A stretch of DNA of 64,000 nucleotides, from contig NZ_CP121261.1 of assembly GCF_029637605.1 (NCBI RefSeq), forward strand, positions 1,116,001 to 1,180,000, read 5' to 3'. Positions 43,839 to 52,544 of this stretch are shown one piece after another (within the stretch, counting starts at the first letter, position 1; every line of letters begins with the position of its first letter). This DNA comes from Achromobacter spanius. Its GTDB lineage: Bacteria > Pseudomonadota > Gammaproteobacteria > Burkholderiales > Burkholderiaceae_B. Both the position numbers and the translations under genes were made by a program. The notes under the pieces are model-generated. The model had not been told where the DNA came from and ran no database searches. It saw only the letters and a list, made by a program, of their open reading frames with translations.

Positions 43839-45020
43839 ATGAGAAAACCCCTATTGCTGTCCGCCCTGCTGCTAGCGTCCGGCATTGTGCCAGGCCTGTC
43901 GCAGGCCCAGGAAACGCTGAAGATCGGCGCGCTCGTCACTTTGTCCGGTGCCGGCGCGGCCTGGGGCCAGGCCATGCTGTACGCCGCCGAACTTGCCGCC
44001 GATGACGTCAACGCCAAAGGCGGCCTGGACGTCGCGGGCAAGCGCTATAAAGTGCAGGTCATTCCGTACGACGACAAGTACCAGTCCAACGATGCGGTCA
44101 CGGCCGCCAATCGGCTGATTTCGGACGACAAGGTCAAGTACATCATCGGGCCCACCGGCTCGGCACCTGCACTGGCGGTGTCGCCGCTGACCGAGCGTGA
44201 AAAGGTCATCACGATGACGCTGGGGTTCACCGCCAAGGCCCTGAGCCCGGAAAAGCCGTTTTCATTCCGCCCCAATCTGACTACCGAGGAAACGTCCTAC
44301 CCGGCCATTGCATGGATGGTCAAGGAATACAAGCTGAAGAAAGTAGGCGCCCTCTTCCCCAACGACGAATCGGGTCAACAGATTTCACGCGATCTGGAGA
44401 AGGCGTATGAAAAGGCCGGCTCGCAGATGTCGTCCAAGGAATTCTTCGAACGCCAACGGGTCGACATGGTGCCGCTGCTGACCCGCATGCTGGCCTCGGG
44501 CATCGACGCCATTGAGCTGGACGGCAATTCACCCGCAACGGCGGGCCTGATTGTGCGGCAAGCCCGCGAGCTAGGCTTCAAGGGCCGCATCGTGCGCAAC
44601 GGCGGGCCGGCCACGCCGGAAATCGTGGCGGTGGCGGGCAAGGCGGCAACCGAAGGCATGCTGGTCGGTTCGCTGACGGACCCGGACAGCAAGGCGGTGG
44701 CCGACTACGCGCAGCGCTACCAGGACAAGTACAAGAAAAAGATGAATGGCTTCAGCCCGGCCTTCTACGATGCCACGCACATGTTGTTCGCGGCGATGCA
44801 GACGGCGGGCACGGTGGCCGACTCCGACAAGGTGAGGCAGGCGCTTGAGCAGTTGAAGGACTACCCGGGCATCCAGGGCAAGCTGAACTGGGGCGGCAAG
44901 GCGCGCTATGGCATCGACCACCAGGTGGAAGCGCCGTTCTTCATCTCGGAGGTCAAGGACGGGCAGGAAGTGATCCGCGCCCGTTGCTCGGTCAAGGCTT
45001 GCGAAACCATCAACCGGTAG
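43839..45020 (+). CDS. ABC transporter substrate-binding protein, branched-chain amino acid (LivJ-like) type
   Basis: A 393-residue periplasmic protein with a Sec signal ending SQAQ and the type-1 periplasmic fold of HAAT receptors (LKIGALVTLSGAGAAWGQAM, then NRLISDDKVKYIIGPTGSA). It binds the ligand for the permease encoded by the next four genes. Receptors of this family in catabolic operons bind amino acids, aromatic acids, urea or amides, so the ligand is likely the pathway substrate. AAGGAG precedes the ATG. Confidence 0.88.
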   Translation: MRKPLLLSALLLASGIVPGLSQAQETLKIGALVTLSGAGAAWGQAMLYAAELAADDVNAKGGLDVAGKRYKVQVIPYDDKYQSNDAVTAANRLISDDKVKYIIGPTGSAPALAVSPLTEREKVITMTLGFTAKALSPEKPFSFRPNLTTEETSYPAIAWMVKEYKLKKVGALFPNDESGQQISRDLEKAYEKAGSQMSSKEFFERQRVDMVPLLTRMLASGIDAIELDGNSPATAGLIVRQARELGFKGRIVRNGGPATPEIVAVAGKAATEGMLVGSLTDPDSKAVADYAQRYQDKYKKKMNGFSPAFYDATHMLFAAMQTAGTVADSDKVRQALEQLKDYPGIQGKLNWGGKARYGIDHQVEAPFFISEVKDGQEVIRARCSVKACETINR

Positions 45021-45026
45021 ACGGCC

Positions 45027-45896
45027 ATGAGCGTATCCACCCTACTTGCCCAGGCGTTGGTCAACGGCGTCATCATCGGCCTCTTGTATTTATTGATGGC
45101 CGTGGGCTTCACGCTGGTGTTCGGCGTCATGCGCATCGTGAACTTCGCCCATGGTGAGTTCTATATGCTGGGCGCCTTCTCCGCCTATCTGCTGGTATCG
45201 CACTGGCAGATGCCCTTCATCGCCGCTGTTGGCCTGGCCTTTGTCATTGCCTTGGCGCTGGGGTGGCTCATCGAGGAACTGGTGCTCAAGCCGTTCCGCC
45301 ACGATGAGCTGAACGGCATGATCGCCACCATCGGCCTGGCCATGATCCTGCAGGCCGGCGCGCTGATGCTCTATGGCCCCGATCCGCAATTCATGCCAGC
45401 CGTCGCCGAGGGCATCGTCAGCATCGGCGGCGTCGTGTTGCCGATGTCACGGCTGTACGTCGTGGTGTTCTCGGTGGCGGTGCTGGTGGCCTTGTACGTG
45501 TTCCTGGGCCATAGCCGCAATGGTCGGGCGCTGCGCGCCGTGGTGCAGGACATGGAGATCGCTACCGCGCAAGGCATCCGGGCGCGGCTGATCTATCCGT
45601 TGGGATTCGGCATCGGGGTCGGTCTGGCCGCCATTGCCGGAGCGCTGATGGCGCCGCTCTTCTCCGTATCGCCATTCATTGGCGCGACGCCGCTGCTCAA
45701 GGCGTTCGTCGTGGTCATCCTGGGCGGCCTGGGCAGCATTCCCGGCGCGGCGCTGGCCAGCTTGCTGCTGGGCGTGACCGAGAGCGTGGCCAGCACCTTC
45801 ATGAACAACAGCATTGCCGAGATCCTGATCCTGGTGCTCGTGATGCTTGTCCTGGTCTTGCGCCCTTCCGGGTTGCTGGGCCGGGCGGAGGCTTGA
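45027..45896 (+). CDS. Branched-chain-type ABC permease, LivH-like
   Basis: The 289-residue protein has about eight transmembrane helices and the LivH signature GFTLVFGVMRIVNFAHGEFYMLGAF near residue 28. It also has GVGLAAIAGALMAPLFSV and VVILGGLGSIPGAALASLLLGV near the C-terminus. It forms the permease dimer with the LivM-like protein. It starts six bases after the receptor gene. Confidence 0.9.
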   Translation: MSVSTLLAQALVNGVIIGLLYLLMAVGFTLVFGVMRIVNFAHGEFYMLGAFSAYLLVSHWQMPFIAAVGLAFVIALALGWLIEELVLKPFRHDELNGMIATIGLAMILQAGALMLYGPDPQFMPAVAEGIVSIGGVVLPMSRLYVVVFSVAVLVALYVFLGHSRNGRALRAVVQDMEIATAQGIRARLIYPLGFGIGVGLAAIAGALMAPLFSVSPFIGATPLLKAFVVVILGGLGSIPGAALASLLLGVTESVASTFMNNSIAEILILVLVMLVLVLRPSGLLGRAEA

Positions 45897-45897
45897 C

Positions 45898-46878
45898 ATG
45901 AATAACAGCAAAGCCCTGCTTTCGCTTGCCGTGACGGCGCCGCGCCGTCCCGCGCGCCCTGTCCTCATCGTCGGCATGCTTGCGCTGGCGGCCCTGGCTG
46001 CCCTGCCGCTGGCGTTGAACGACGCGTTCTATCTGCACCTGGCCATCTTCATCTGCCTGAATGCCATCCAGGTCAGCGGCTTGTCGCTGCTGGCCCGGAC
46101 CGGGCAAATCTCGTTGTGCCAGGGCGCATTCGCTGGCGTGGGCGCCTATGCCTCGGTGGCCGTGGTGATGGGCGCCGGCCTACCGTTCGCGGCAGGCCTG
46201 CTGGCGGCGGTGGCCGTCAGCGCGGCGCTTGCCTGGCTGCTGGGTGCCATCGTGTTGCGCTTGCGTGGGGTGTACTTCGTGCTGGTGACCTTCGCCTTCG
46301 GCGAACTGGTGCGTCTCTGCCTCCTGGAAGGCGACACCGTGACAGGCGGCGCCAACGGCATCACCGGTATCCCGCCTGCTTCATTGTTCGGCTATGCCTT
46401 TTCGTCCAAGGCGTCGTTCTACTGCCTGGCCGTCGCCGTGACCGCCATCGTGTTCTTCCTGCTGCACAGGCTCTATCGCTCACCCGCCGGCAATGCGGTC
46501 GACGCAGTGGGTGAAAACGCCAACCTGGCCGAAGCCAGCGGCCTGGGCGTGCGTACGACGCAGACGTTCGCCTTCACGTTGGGTAGTGCGCTCGCCGGCT
46601 TGGGTGGCGCGTTGACGGCGCACTACCTGGGTTATGTGTCGCCCGAGTCCTTCAACATGCACCTGTCGGTCGCGCTGATCATCATGATGGTCGTGGGTGG
46701 GCGGACCTACTTGTTTGGGCCGTTGGTGGGCGCGCTGGTCATGACGCCGTTGCCCGAACTGTTCCGAGGCGCAGTGGAAACCCAGAATATTTTCTATGGC
46801 GCGGCGCTGATCCTGATGCTGCGCTTCCTACCCCAAGGCTTGAGCAGCCTGGGACGTCGCGCGGGAGACAAACGATGA
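45898..46878 (+). CDS. Branched-chain-type ABC permease, LivM-like
   Basis: A 326-residue membrane protein starting at the ATG at 45898, one base after the LivH-like stop. An earlier in-frame start would overlap the upstream gene and lacks the conserved beginning. LivM features are SLLARTGQISLCQGAFAGVGAYAS, RLRGVYFVLVTFAFGELVRL and VVGGRTYLFGPLVGALVM. Its stop overlaps the LivG-like start (ATGA). Confidence 0.9.
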   Translation: MNNSKALLSLAVTAPRRPARPVLIVGMLALAALAALPLALNDAFYLHLAIFICLNAIQVSGLSLLARTGQISLCQGAFAGVGAYASVAVVMGAGLPFAAGLLAAVAVSAALAWLLGAIVLRLRGVYFVLVTFAFGELVRLCLLEGDTVTGGANGITGIPPASLFGYAFSSKASFYCLAVAVTAIVFFLLHRLYRSPAGNAVDAVGENANLAEASGLGVRTTQTFAFTLGSALAGLGGALTAHYLGYVSPESFNMHLSVALIIMMVVGGRTYLFGPLVGALVMTPLPELFRGAVETQNIFYGAALILMLRFLPQGLSSLGRRAGDKR

Positions 46879-47654
46879 CACCGCTTCTGCATGTGGAGGG
46901 ACTCTCTAAACACTTCGGTGGATTGAAGGCTGTTTCGGGGTTGAGCTTTTCGGTGAACCGGGATGAGGTCGTCGGGCTGATCGGCCCCAACGGCGCGGGT
47001 AAAAGCACTGCCTTCAACCTGATCACGGGCACGCTGCGGCCCAGCTCGGGCAGAGTGAGCCTGGACGGCCGCGACATCACCGGGATGACGCCCAGCCGCG
47101 TCGTGCGCCACGGACTGGCGCGCACCTTTCAGTCTGCGTCCGTTTATCCGGCGGCTACGGTCGCTGAAAACATCCATCGCGGCGCGCTGGCCACCCTGCC
47201 CGGCTCGATCTGGACGCAGGGGATCAGCACGGCGGCGCAACGCCACGGCCTGGCGCGCATCCACCGAGAAGTGGACGAGGTGCTGGAGCTTACCGGCCTG
47301 GGCCCTTTCCGCGATGTGCTGGCAGGCGGGCTGGCCTATGGGCATCAGAAAAAACTGGGCGTGGCTGTCGGTATCGCGACGCGTCCCAGTGTCTTGCTGC
47401 TGGACGAACCCGCCGCGGGCCTGAACGGTGAGGAATGCGCCGAGTTCGGCCGCCTTCTCAAGCGCCTGCAACAAGAACGCCACTTGTCCTTGCTGCTGGT
47501 GGAACACCATATGGCGCTGGTCATGGACCTGTGCCAGCGCATCGTCGTGCTGGTGCAAGGCGAAAAGGTGGCGGAAGGCACGCCGGAAGCCATCCGCCAG
47601 GACCCCGCCGTCATCGAAGCCTACTTGGGAGCCCCCGACTATGCCCACTCTTGA
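46875..47654 (+). CDS. Branched-chain-type ABC ATPase, LivG-like
   Basis: The 259-residue ATPase has Walker A GPNGAGKST near residue 37 and Walker B VLLLDEPAAGLN. The long insert with TFQSASVYPAATVAENI is typical of LivG. The signature loop reads LAYGHQKKL instead of the usual LSYGQQRRL, a conservative variation. It overlaps the preceding gene by four bases and the following one by fourteen. Confidence 0.9.
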   Translation: MTPLLHVEGLSKHFGGLKAVSGLSFSVNRDEVVGLIGPNGAGKSTAFNLITGTLRPSSGRVSLDGRDITGMTPSRVVRHGLARTFQSASVYPAATVAENIHRGALATLPGSIWTQGISTAAQRHGLARIHREVDEVLELTGLGPFRDVLAGGLAYGHQKKLGVAVGIATRPSVLLLDEPAAGLNGEECAEFGRLLKRLQQERHLSLLLVEHHMALVMDLCQRIVVLVQGEKVAEGTPEAIRQDPAVIEAYLGAPDYAHS

Positions 47655-48369
47655 AGCACGGGAATTGGCCGTCAGCTACGGACCGCTGACCGCCGTGCAC
47701 GACGTGTCGTTTACCGTGGACAACGGCCAGATCCTGGCCTTGGTCGGTTCCAACGGCGCGGGCAAAAGCTCAACGCTGAAGGCGTTGATGGGATTGAAAT
47801 CACTGACGCGAGGCACGTTGCATTGGGACGGCCAGGCCATCACCACCTTGCCGGCGGCTGCCCGCGTGCGCAACGGCATTGCGTTGTCACCAGAAGGCCG
47901 GCGCTTGTTTCCCCGCATGTCGGTGCTGGAAAACCTGCAGGTCGGCGCGCATACCGTGGGATGCGCCACCACGCGCCGCCGCGCGATGGACCAGGTGTAC
48001 ACACTGTTCCCCCGCGTGGCCGAACGGCGTGCGCAGATGGCCGGGTCGTTGTCGGGCGGTGAGCAGCAGATGGTGGCAATCAGCCGCGCCCTGATGGCGC
48101 AGCCGCGCTTGCTGATGCTGGATGAGCCCACGCTGGGCCTTGCGCCGAAGATCATCGCGGAAATTGCGCAGGCCATTCTGACGCTGAATCGCGAGGCGGG
48201 CCTGTCGATCATTCTGGTCGAGCAGAACGCCCGGCTGGCCTTGCGCCTATCGCATCATGCCTGCGTGCTGGAGCAGGGAAAGGTGGTGCGCACCGGGACG
48301 GGCGAGGCCTTGCTGCAAGACGACTTCATCCGAAAGTCCTATCTAGGCGCAGAGGCCCGACATGATTGA
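47641..48369 (+). CDS. Branched-chain-type ABC ATPase, LivF-like
   Basis: The 242-residue ATPase starts at the ATG at 47641. It contains Walker A GSNGAGKSS, signature LSGGEQQMVAISRAL and Walker B LLMLDEPTLGLAP. PEGRRLFPRMSVLENLQVGA is the LivF-type Q-loop segment. It pairs with the LivG-like ATPase. It overlaps the following hydrolase gene by eight bases. Confidence 0.9.
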   Translation: MPTLEARELAVSYGPLTAVHDVSFTVDNGQILALVGSNGAGKSSTLKALMGLKSLTRGTLHWDGQAITTLPAAARVRNGIALSPEGRRLFPRMSVLENLQVGAHTVGCATTRRRAMDQVYTLFPRVAERRAQMAGSLSGGEQQMVAISRALMAQPRLLMLDEPTLGLAPKIIAEIAQAILTLNREAGLSIILVEQNARLALRLSHHACVLEQGKVVRTGTGEALLQDDFIRKSYLGAEARHD

Positions 48370-49171
48370 AAGCACTCTTCCCCACTACGAGGTGTACGCC
48401 CTGCGCTTTGCAGGCATGACGCGGCGGCAGACCGAGAATTTCATATTCCGTGACGAGCACGATGGCATCGTCGAAATGGACTTCTTCGTCTGGCTGATCC
48501 GCCACGGCAAGACGGCCATCCTGGTTGACACCGGCTTTGGCGAACGCAGCGCCACGGCGCGCAAGCGTCCACTGGACTGCTGCCCGATCGACGCGTTGCG
48601 CCACCTGGACGTGGACCCGGATGCGATCCGCGACGTGGTGCTGACCCATCTGCACTGGGACCACGCGGGCAATCTGGACAAACTGCCAAACGCCACCTTT
48701 CACGTTCAGGACACCGAAATGGCCTTCGCCACTGGCCGCTGCATGTGCGAACCGGTGCTGCGACGTGCCTTCGCCGTGGAAGATGTCTGTGACGTGTTGC
48801 GCCGTGTGTATGAAGAACGGGTGCGCTTCCATGACGGCGATGACGAGCTTGCTCCAGGCGTGCAACTGTTGCACGTGGGCGGCCACACGAAGGGCCTGCA
48901 GGCGGTGCGAGTGCACACCGCGCGCGGCTGGGTGGTGCTGGCATCCGACGCCGCGCACTACTACGCGAACGTGACGCGGCGCGTTCCCTTTCCCGTGGTG
49001 ATTGACGTGGAGCAGATGCTGGCAGGCCACGCCCGTTTGCTCAAATGCGCCACCACGCCCGACCATTTCGTACCGGGGCATGACCCGCTGGTGCTGGCGC
49101 GCTATCCTCACGTCGAAGGCGTGCCCGTGCCTATTGCCTGCCTGCACCGTGAACCGGCTCCCTTGCGTTGA
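48362..49171 (+). CDS. Metallo-beta-lactamase-fold hydrolase (lactonase-like)
   Basis: The 269-residue protein has the dinuclear metal motif HLHWDH at residues 96-101. The further ligands are His in VGGHTKGLQAV, Asp in LASDAAHYY and His in VPGHDPLVL. The family includes N-acyl-homoserine lactonases and other lactone or ester hydrolases. In this operon it most likely opens a lactone or hydrolyses an ester intermediate, which is inference. Translation is coupled to the LivF-like gene. Confidence 0.83.
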   Translation: MIESTLPHYEVYALRFAGMTRRQTENFIFRDEHDGIVEMDFFVWLIRHGKTAILVDTGFGERSATARKRPLDCCPIDALRHLDVDPDAIRDVVLTHLHWDHAGNLDKLPNATFHVQDTEMAFATGRCMCEPVLRRAFAVEDVCDVLRRVYEERVRFHDGDDELAPGVQLLHVGGHTKGLQAVRVHTARGWVVLASDAAHYYANVTRRVPFPVVIDVEQMLAGHARLLKCATTPDHFVPGHDPLVLARYPHVEGVPVPIACLHREPAPLR

Positions 49172-49196
49172 CCTTCCGATTCAGGAACCTCACCCC

Positions 49197-50600
49197 ATGC
49201 ATCACGCTTCTACACTGACACCGCCTTCGATCAACCCCGCCGAGGCCTTGGCCCGTTTTGCGCATGCGCTCACGCCCGCCGCGCTGCCCGACACCGTGCG
49301 CGACAAGTCCACGCGACACATCCTGGACGCCATCGGCCTGGCCTTCGCCTCCAATACGTTTCCGTTCTCTGGCCCCGCGCTTGCCGGCATCCGCGCGGCC
49401 GGCTCGCCGGGCGATGCGACCGTGGTCGGCGCTGGCATGGCGCTGGCCCCGCGCGACGCCGCGCTGGCGAACGGGTATTTGATGCACGGTCTGGATTTCG
49501 ACGACACCCACCCCGCCGCCATCGTCCACCCGACCGTCGCCTGCCTGCCGGCTGCGCTGGCCATCGGCCAGGCCACCGATGCACGCTGGGGCGACGTGCT
49601 GGCGGCCTACGCCGCCGGCATGGAAACCGCCATCCGGTTGGGCCGCGCGGTCAAGGGCGGCTTTCATCACGTGGGTTTTCACGCGACGGGCGTGGTGTCC
49701 CACTTCAGTTCGGCGATCGTTGCCGGCAAGCTGCTGGGCTTGACCGTGCCGCAACTGGTCGCTGCCCAAGGCATCACCGCCAGTACCGCGTCCGGTGTCC
49801 AGGTATTCCTGGAAACCGGCGCGTGGACCAAGCGCATGCATCCGGGCTGGGGCGCCATGGCGGGCATCACCGCCGCGCACATGGCAGCCGCGGGCTTTCA
49901 TGGGCCCGATCGGCCCTATGAAGGCAAGTTCGGCTTCTTCGACGCCTACCTGCAAGGGCACGCGGCGAACGTCGATGCCGACTCCATCGCGCAGGACCTG
50001 GGCAAGCACTGGACCCTGCTGGAAACCGCGATCAAGCCGTATCCGGTGTGCCACTTCATCCACGGCGCCGCCGAGGCCGCGCTGGCATTGCGCACCGACC
50101 TGAGGGACCTCGATCAGATCACGCGCATTGAATGCGAGTTGCCTGCGCAAACCTTGCCCATCGTGGCTGAGCCCCATGCGTCAAAGATCTTGCCGCGTTC
50201 GGACTACGAAGCCAAGTTCAGCGCACAGTTCGTCGTTGCGGCCAGCCTCTTGCGTGGCCGCTTCACGCTGGCTGAGCTGGATGACGCCAGTTTGGCCGAC
50301 CCCGCGATTCTGGCGCTGGCGGCCAAGGTGCGATGCGGGGTCCAGGCTGACACCGAATTCCCGAAATATTTCTCGGGGGCCCTCCACGTGCACCTGAAGA
50401 ACGGTTCCGTATTGCACCACCACGTGCCGATGAACCTGGGCAGCGGCGAACGCGCGCTCAGCCTGGATGACATTGCGGCCAAGTTCCGCGCCAACGCCGC
50501 GCTGCGACTACCCGCCGATCGCGTCGAGGCGATTCTGCAAGCGCTGCTTGCGGCCGATGACGACACGCCGGTGCGCGACCTGGCCCGTCTGCTGGGTTGA
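49197..50600 (+). CDS. MmgE/PrpD-family protein
   Basis: A 467-residue protein starting at the ATG at 49197. It has the family segments HGLDFDDTHPAAIVHPTVACLPAALA, GFHATGVVSHFSSAIVAGKLLGL and MHPGWGAMAGITAAHMAAAGFHGP. Characterised members are 2-methylcitrate dehydratase, cis-aconitate decarboxylase and iminodisuccinate epimerase, so a dehydratase, decarboxylase or epimerase step on a tricarboxylate or aminocarboxylate is likely. It is the last gene of the ten-gene operon. Confidence 0.87.
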   Translation: MHHASTLTPPSINPAEALARFAHALTPAALPDTVRDKSTRHILDAIGLAFASNTFPFSGPALAGIRAAGSPGDATVVGAGMALAPRDAALANGYLMHGLDFDDTHPAAIVHPTVACLPAALAIGQATDARWGDVLAAYAAGMETAIRLGRAVKGGFHHVGFHATGVVSHFSSAIVAGKLLGLTVPQLVAAQGITASTASGVQVFLETGAWTKRMHPGWGAMAGITAAHMAAAGFHGPDRPYEGKFGFFDAYLQGHAANVDADSIAQDLGKHWTLLETAIKPYPVCHFIHGAAEAALALRTDLRDLDQITRIECELPAQTLPIVAEPHASKILPRSDYEAKFSAQFVVAASLLRGRFTLAELDDASLADPAILALAAKVRCGVQADTEFPKYFSGALHVHLKNGSVLHHHVPMNLGSGERALSLDDIAAKFRANAALRLPADRVEAILQALLAADDDTPVRDLARLLG

Positions 50601-50740
50601 TGGGATGGGTCGCCGGCTTGTCACGCGCTTCGCCTCGGGTAATTGCTAAGGCGCCGCCAAGTGGCCAGGGGCTATGCTGCGCCACATCCCAACGGGATGG
50701 GCGCTGGCCCGTCTCGCCCTGAACCACGAGGCAAGCCGTC

Positions 50741-51628
50741 ATGGACATGAAGCAGTTGCGTTACTTCGTCATGGTCGCGGAAGAACTGAGTTTCAGCCGC
50801 GCCGCCGAAAAACTCAATATGTCCCAGCCCCCACTGTCGCAGCACATCAAGTTGCTGGAGGAAGAGCTGGGCGTGCAGTTATTGAACCGCACGCGACGCG
50901 AGGTCAAGTTGACCGACGCCGGCGCAGTATTCCTGCGGGAAAGCCGGCTGTTGTTGGGGCAGATGCGCACGGCGGTCGGCGCGACCGTGCGGGCAGCGCA
51001 GAGCGACGCCGGCGTGCTGCGGCTGGGTGTGGCGACTTCAGCCTTGTTCAATGTGCTGCCCCGCTTCCTGGCCATGATCAAGACGGCGTACCCCGGTGTG
51101 GAAGTCTCGGTGGTGGACATGCAGTCGCACGATCAAGTGTCGGCGGTGACACATGGCCAGATGGACATCGGCATCGTGCATGTGCGCCCGGACCGCAGCA
51201 AGCTCATGCGCGTGGCGATCCTGCGTGAACCGCTTGCCGTGGTGCTACCCCAGGGGCATCCGCTTGCCAGTGGTGATTTCGCGTTGTCGGAACTGGCCGA
51301 AGAACCCATGGTGGCCTTGGCGCGCGAGAGCGGCCCGGCCGTCTTCGACGCCATTGTTGCGTCGTGTTATGGGGCCGGCTTCAGCCCGTCGTTCAAGCAC
51401 ACCGCCCGTAGTCCATTGACTATTTTCCAGATGGTCAGGCTGGGCTTTGGCGTGGCGCTGGTGCCCCGCGCGTATGCGTCCAGCGCCTATCCCGGCGTGT
51501 GTTTTCGCGAGCTGGCCGACACGGCGGGCCAGGTGCGCATGGAGGCCATCTGGAGCGACAAGCACGCCTCGGACCTGACGCGGCGCATCGCCGTGGAATT
51601 GTTGCCGCGTCTGGCCGAGCCGGCCTAG
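50741..51628 (+). CDS. LysR-family regulator
   Basis: The 295-residue LysR protein has helix-turn-helix LSFSRAAEKLNMSQPPLSQH near residue 16 and resembles the BenM/CatM-like group in its N-terminus (MDMKQLRYFVMVAEELSF). It lies 140 bases after the catabolic operon and convergent to the hydroxyacid dehydrogenase gene, with a four-base 3' overlap. It may control either flanking operon. No clear T-N11-A palindrome was recognised in the upstream 140 bases. Confidence 0.86.
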   Translation: MDMKQLRYFVMVAEELSFSRAAEKLNMSQPPLSQHIKLLEEELGVQLLNRTRREVKLTDAGAVFLRESRLLLGQMRTAVGATVRAAQSDAGVLRLGVATSALFNVLPRFLAMIKTAYPGVEVSVVDMQSHDQVSAVTHGQMDIGIVHVRPDRSKLMRVAILREPLAVVLPQGHPLASGDFALSELAEEPMVALARESGPAVFDAIVASCYGAGFSPSFKHTARSPLTIFQMVRLGFGVALVPRAYASSAYPGVCFRELADTAGQVRMEAIWSDKHASDLTRRIAVELLPRLAEPA

Positions 51629-52503
51629 CCCCGTCCGTCGATCAGCTTGACCGTGACCGGATGGTAGTTCTGCGCATATCCGGCATCGCGAGCCTGGCAC
51701 ATCAGGTCGTGCGCATACTGGGCAATGTGCGGCTTGAAAGCCGCGCTATCGGCCAACGCCAGCGCCAGGCTCGCGTCCTTGATGGCGTAGGTCAATGGAA
51801 AGGTCTTCTCGGGAAATTCATCCTTGGCCATCGACTTCATGCCATGGTTGCGCAGCACGAAGCTATCGGCGGACCCCTGGGACAGCAACTCGAAGAGCTT
51901 TTCTCCGTCCATGCCGCTGCGCCGCCCGATCGTCAACACTTCCGCCAACGCATTGACCGTCATGAAGACCATCATGTTGTTCAGGATCTTCAGGATCTGA
52001 CCGCTACCGATCTCGCCGCAATGCAGCACGTCCGACCCCATGCATTCCAGCATTGGGCGCAGGCGTGCTACGTCCCCTTCGCTGCCACCAACGCTGATCA
52101 TCAAGGTGCCGGCGACGGCCGCCTGCTTGGTGCGCGCGACCGGCGCGTCCACGAATCCGATCCCGGCCTCGCGCAGCCGGCCTGCCAAGGCTCGTGTGCG
52201 CGCCACGTCGCTCGTGCTCATGTCTACGATCATGCCCGGCCGTTTGGGTGACGCCAGGATCTCATCCACCACCGACTCCACCTGGTCAATCGACGGCAAG
52301 GACAGGAACACAATGTCGGCGCGAGCAGCCACTTCGGCCGCCGACGCCGACGCCAGGCCGCCCTGCTCCACTACGCGCGCCATCGCGTCGGACGCACGGT
52401 CATACACGTGCAGGGGCTGACCCGACTTGCGGGCCAGATTGATGCTCATGGGTTCGCCCATCACGCCCAGGCCGATAAAGCCCAAGTTCAATTGCTCTTT
52501 CAT
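51625..52503 (-). CDS. 3-hydroxyisobutyrate dehydrogenase-like NAD(P)-dependent oxidoreductase
   Basis: A 292-residue beta-hydroxyacid dehydrogenase with Rossmann motif GFIGLGVMGEPMSINLARKSG and substrate loop VDAPVARTKQAAVAGTLMISVGG. The catalytic lysine is in GSGQILKILNNMM. The ATG at 52503 is preferred over a TTG one codon upstream because AGGAG is six bases before it. It is the last gene of an aldehyde dehydrogenase-Bug-dehydrogenase operon and probably oxidises a 3-hydroxy acid or reduces a tartronate-like semialdehyde. Confidence 0.88.
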   Translation of the reverse strand: MKEQLNLGFIGLGVMGEPMSINLARKSGQPLHVYDRASDAMARVVEQGGLASASAAEVAARADIVFLSLPSIDQVESVVDEILASPKRPGMIVDMSTSDVARTRALAGRLREAGIGFVDAPVARTKQAAVAGTLMISVGGSEGDVARLRPMLECMGSDVLHCGEIGSGQILKILNNMMVFMTVNALAEVLTIGRRSGMDGEKLFELLSQGSADSFVLRNHGMKSMAKDEFPEKTFPLTYAIKDASLALALADSAAFKPHIAQYAHDLMCQARDAGYAQNYHPVTVKLIDGRG

Positions 52504-52544
52504 CAAATGCTCCTGTTTCTAAATGGAAAACGCGCCGTATGGCG

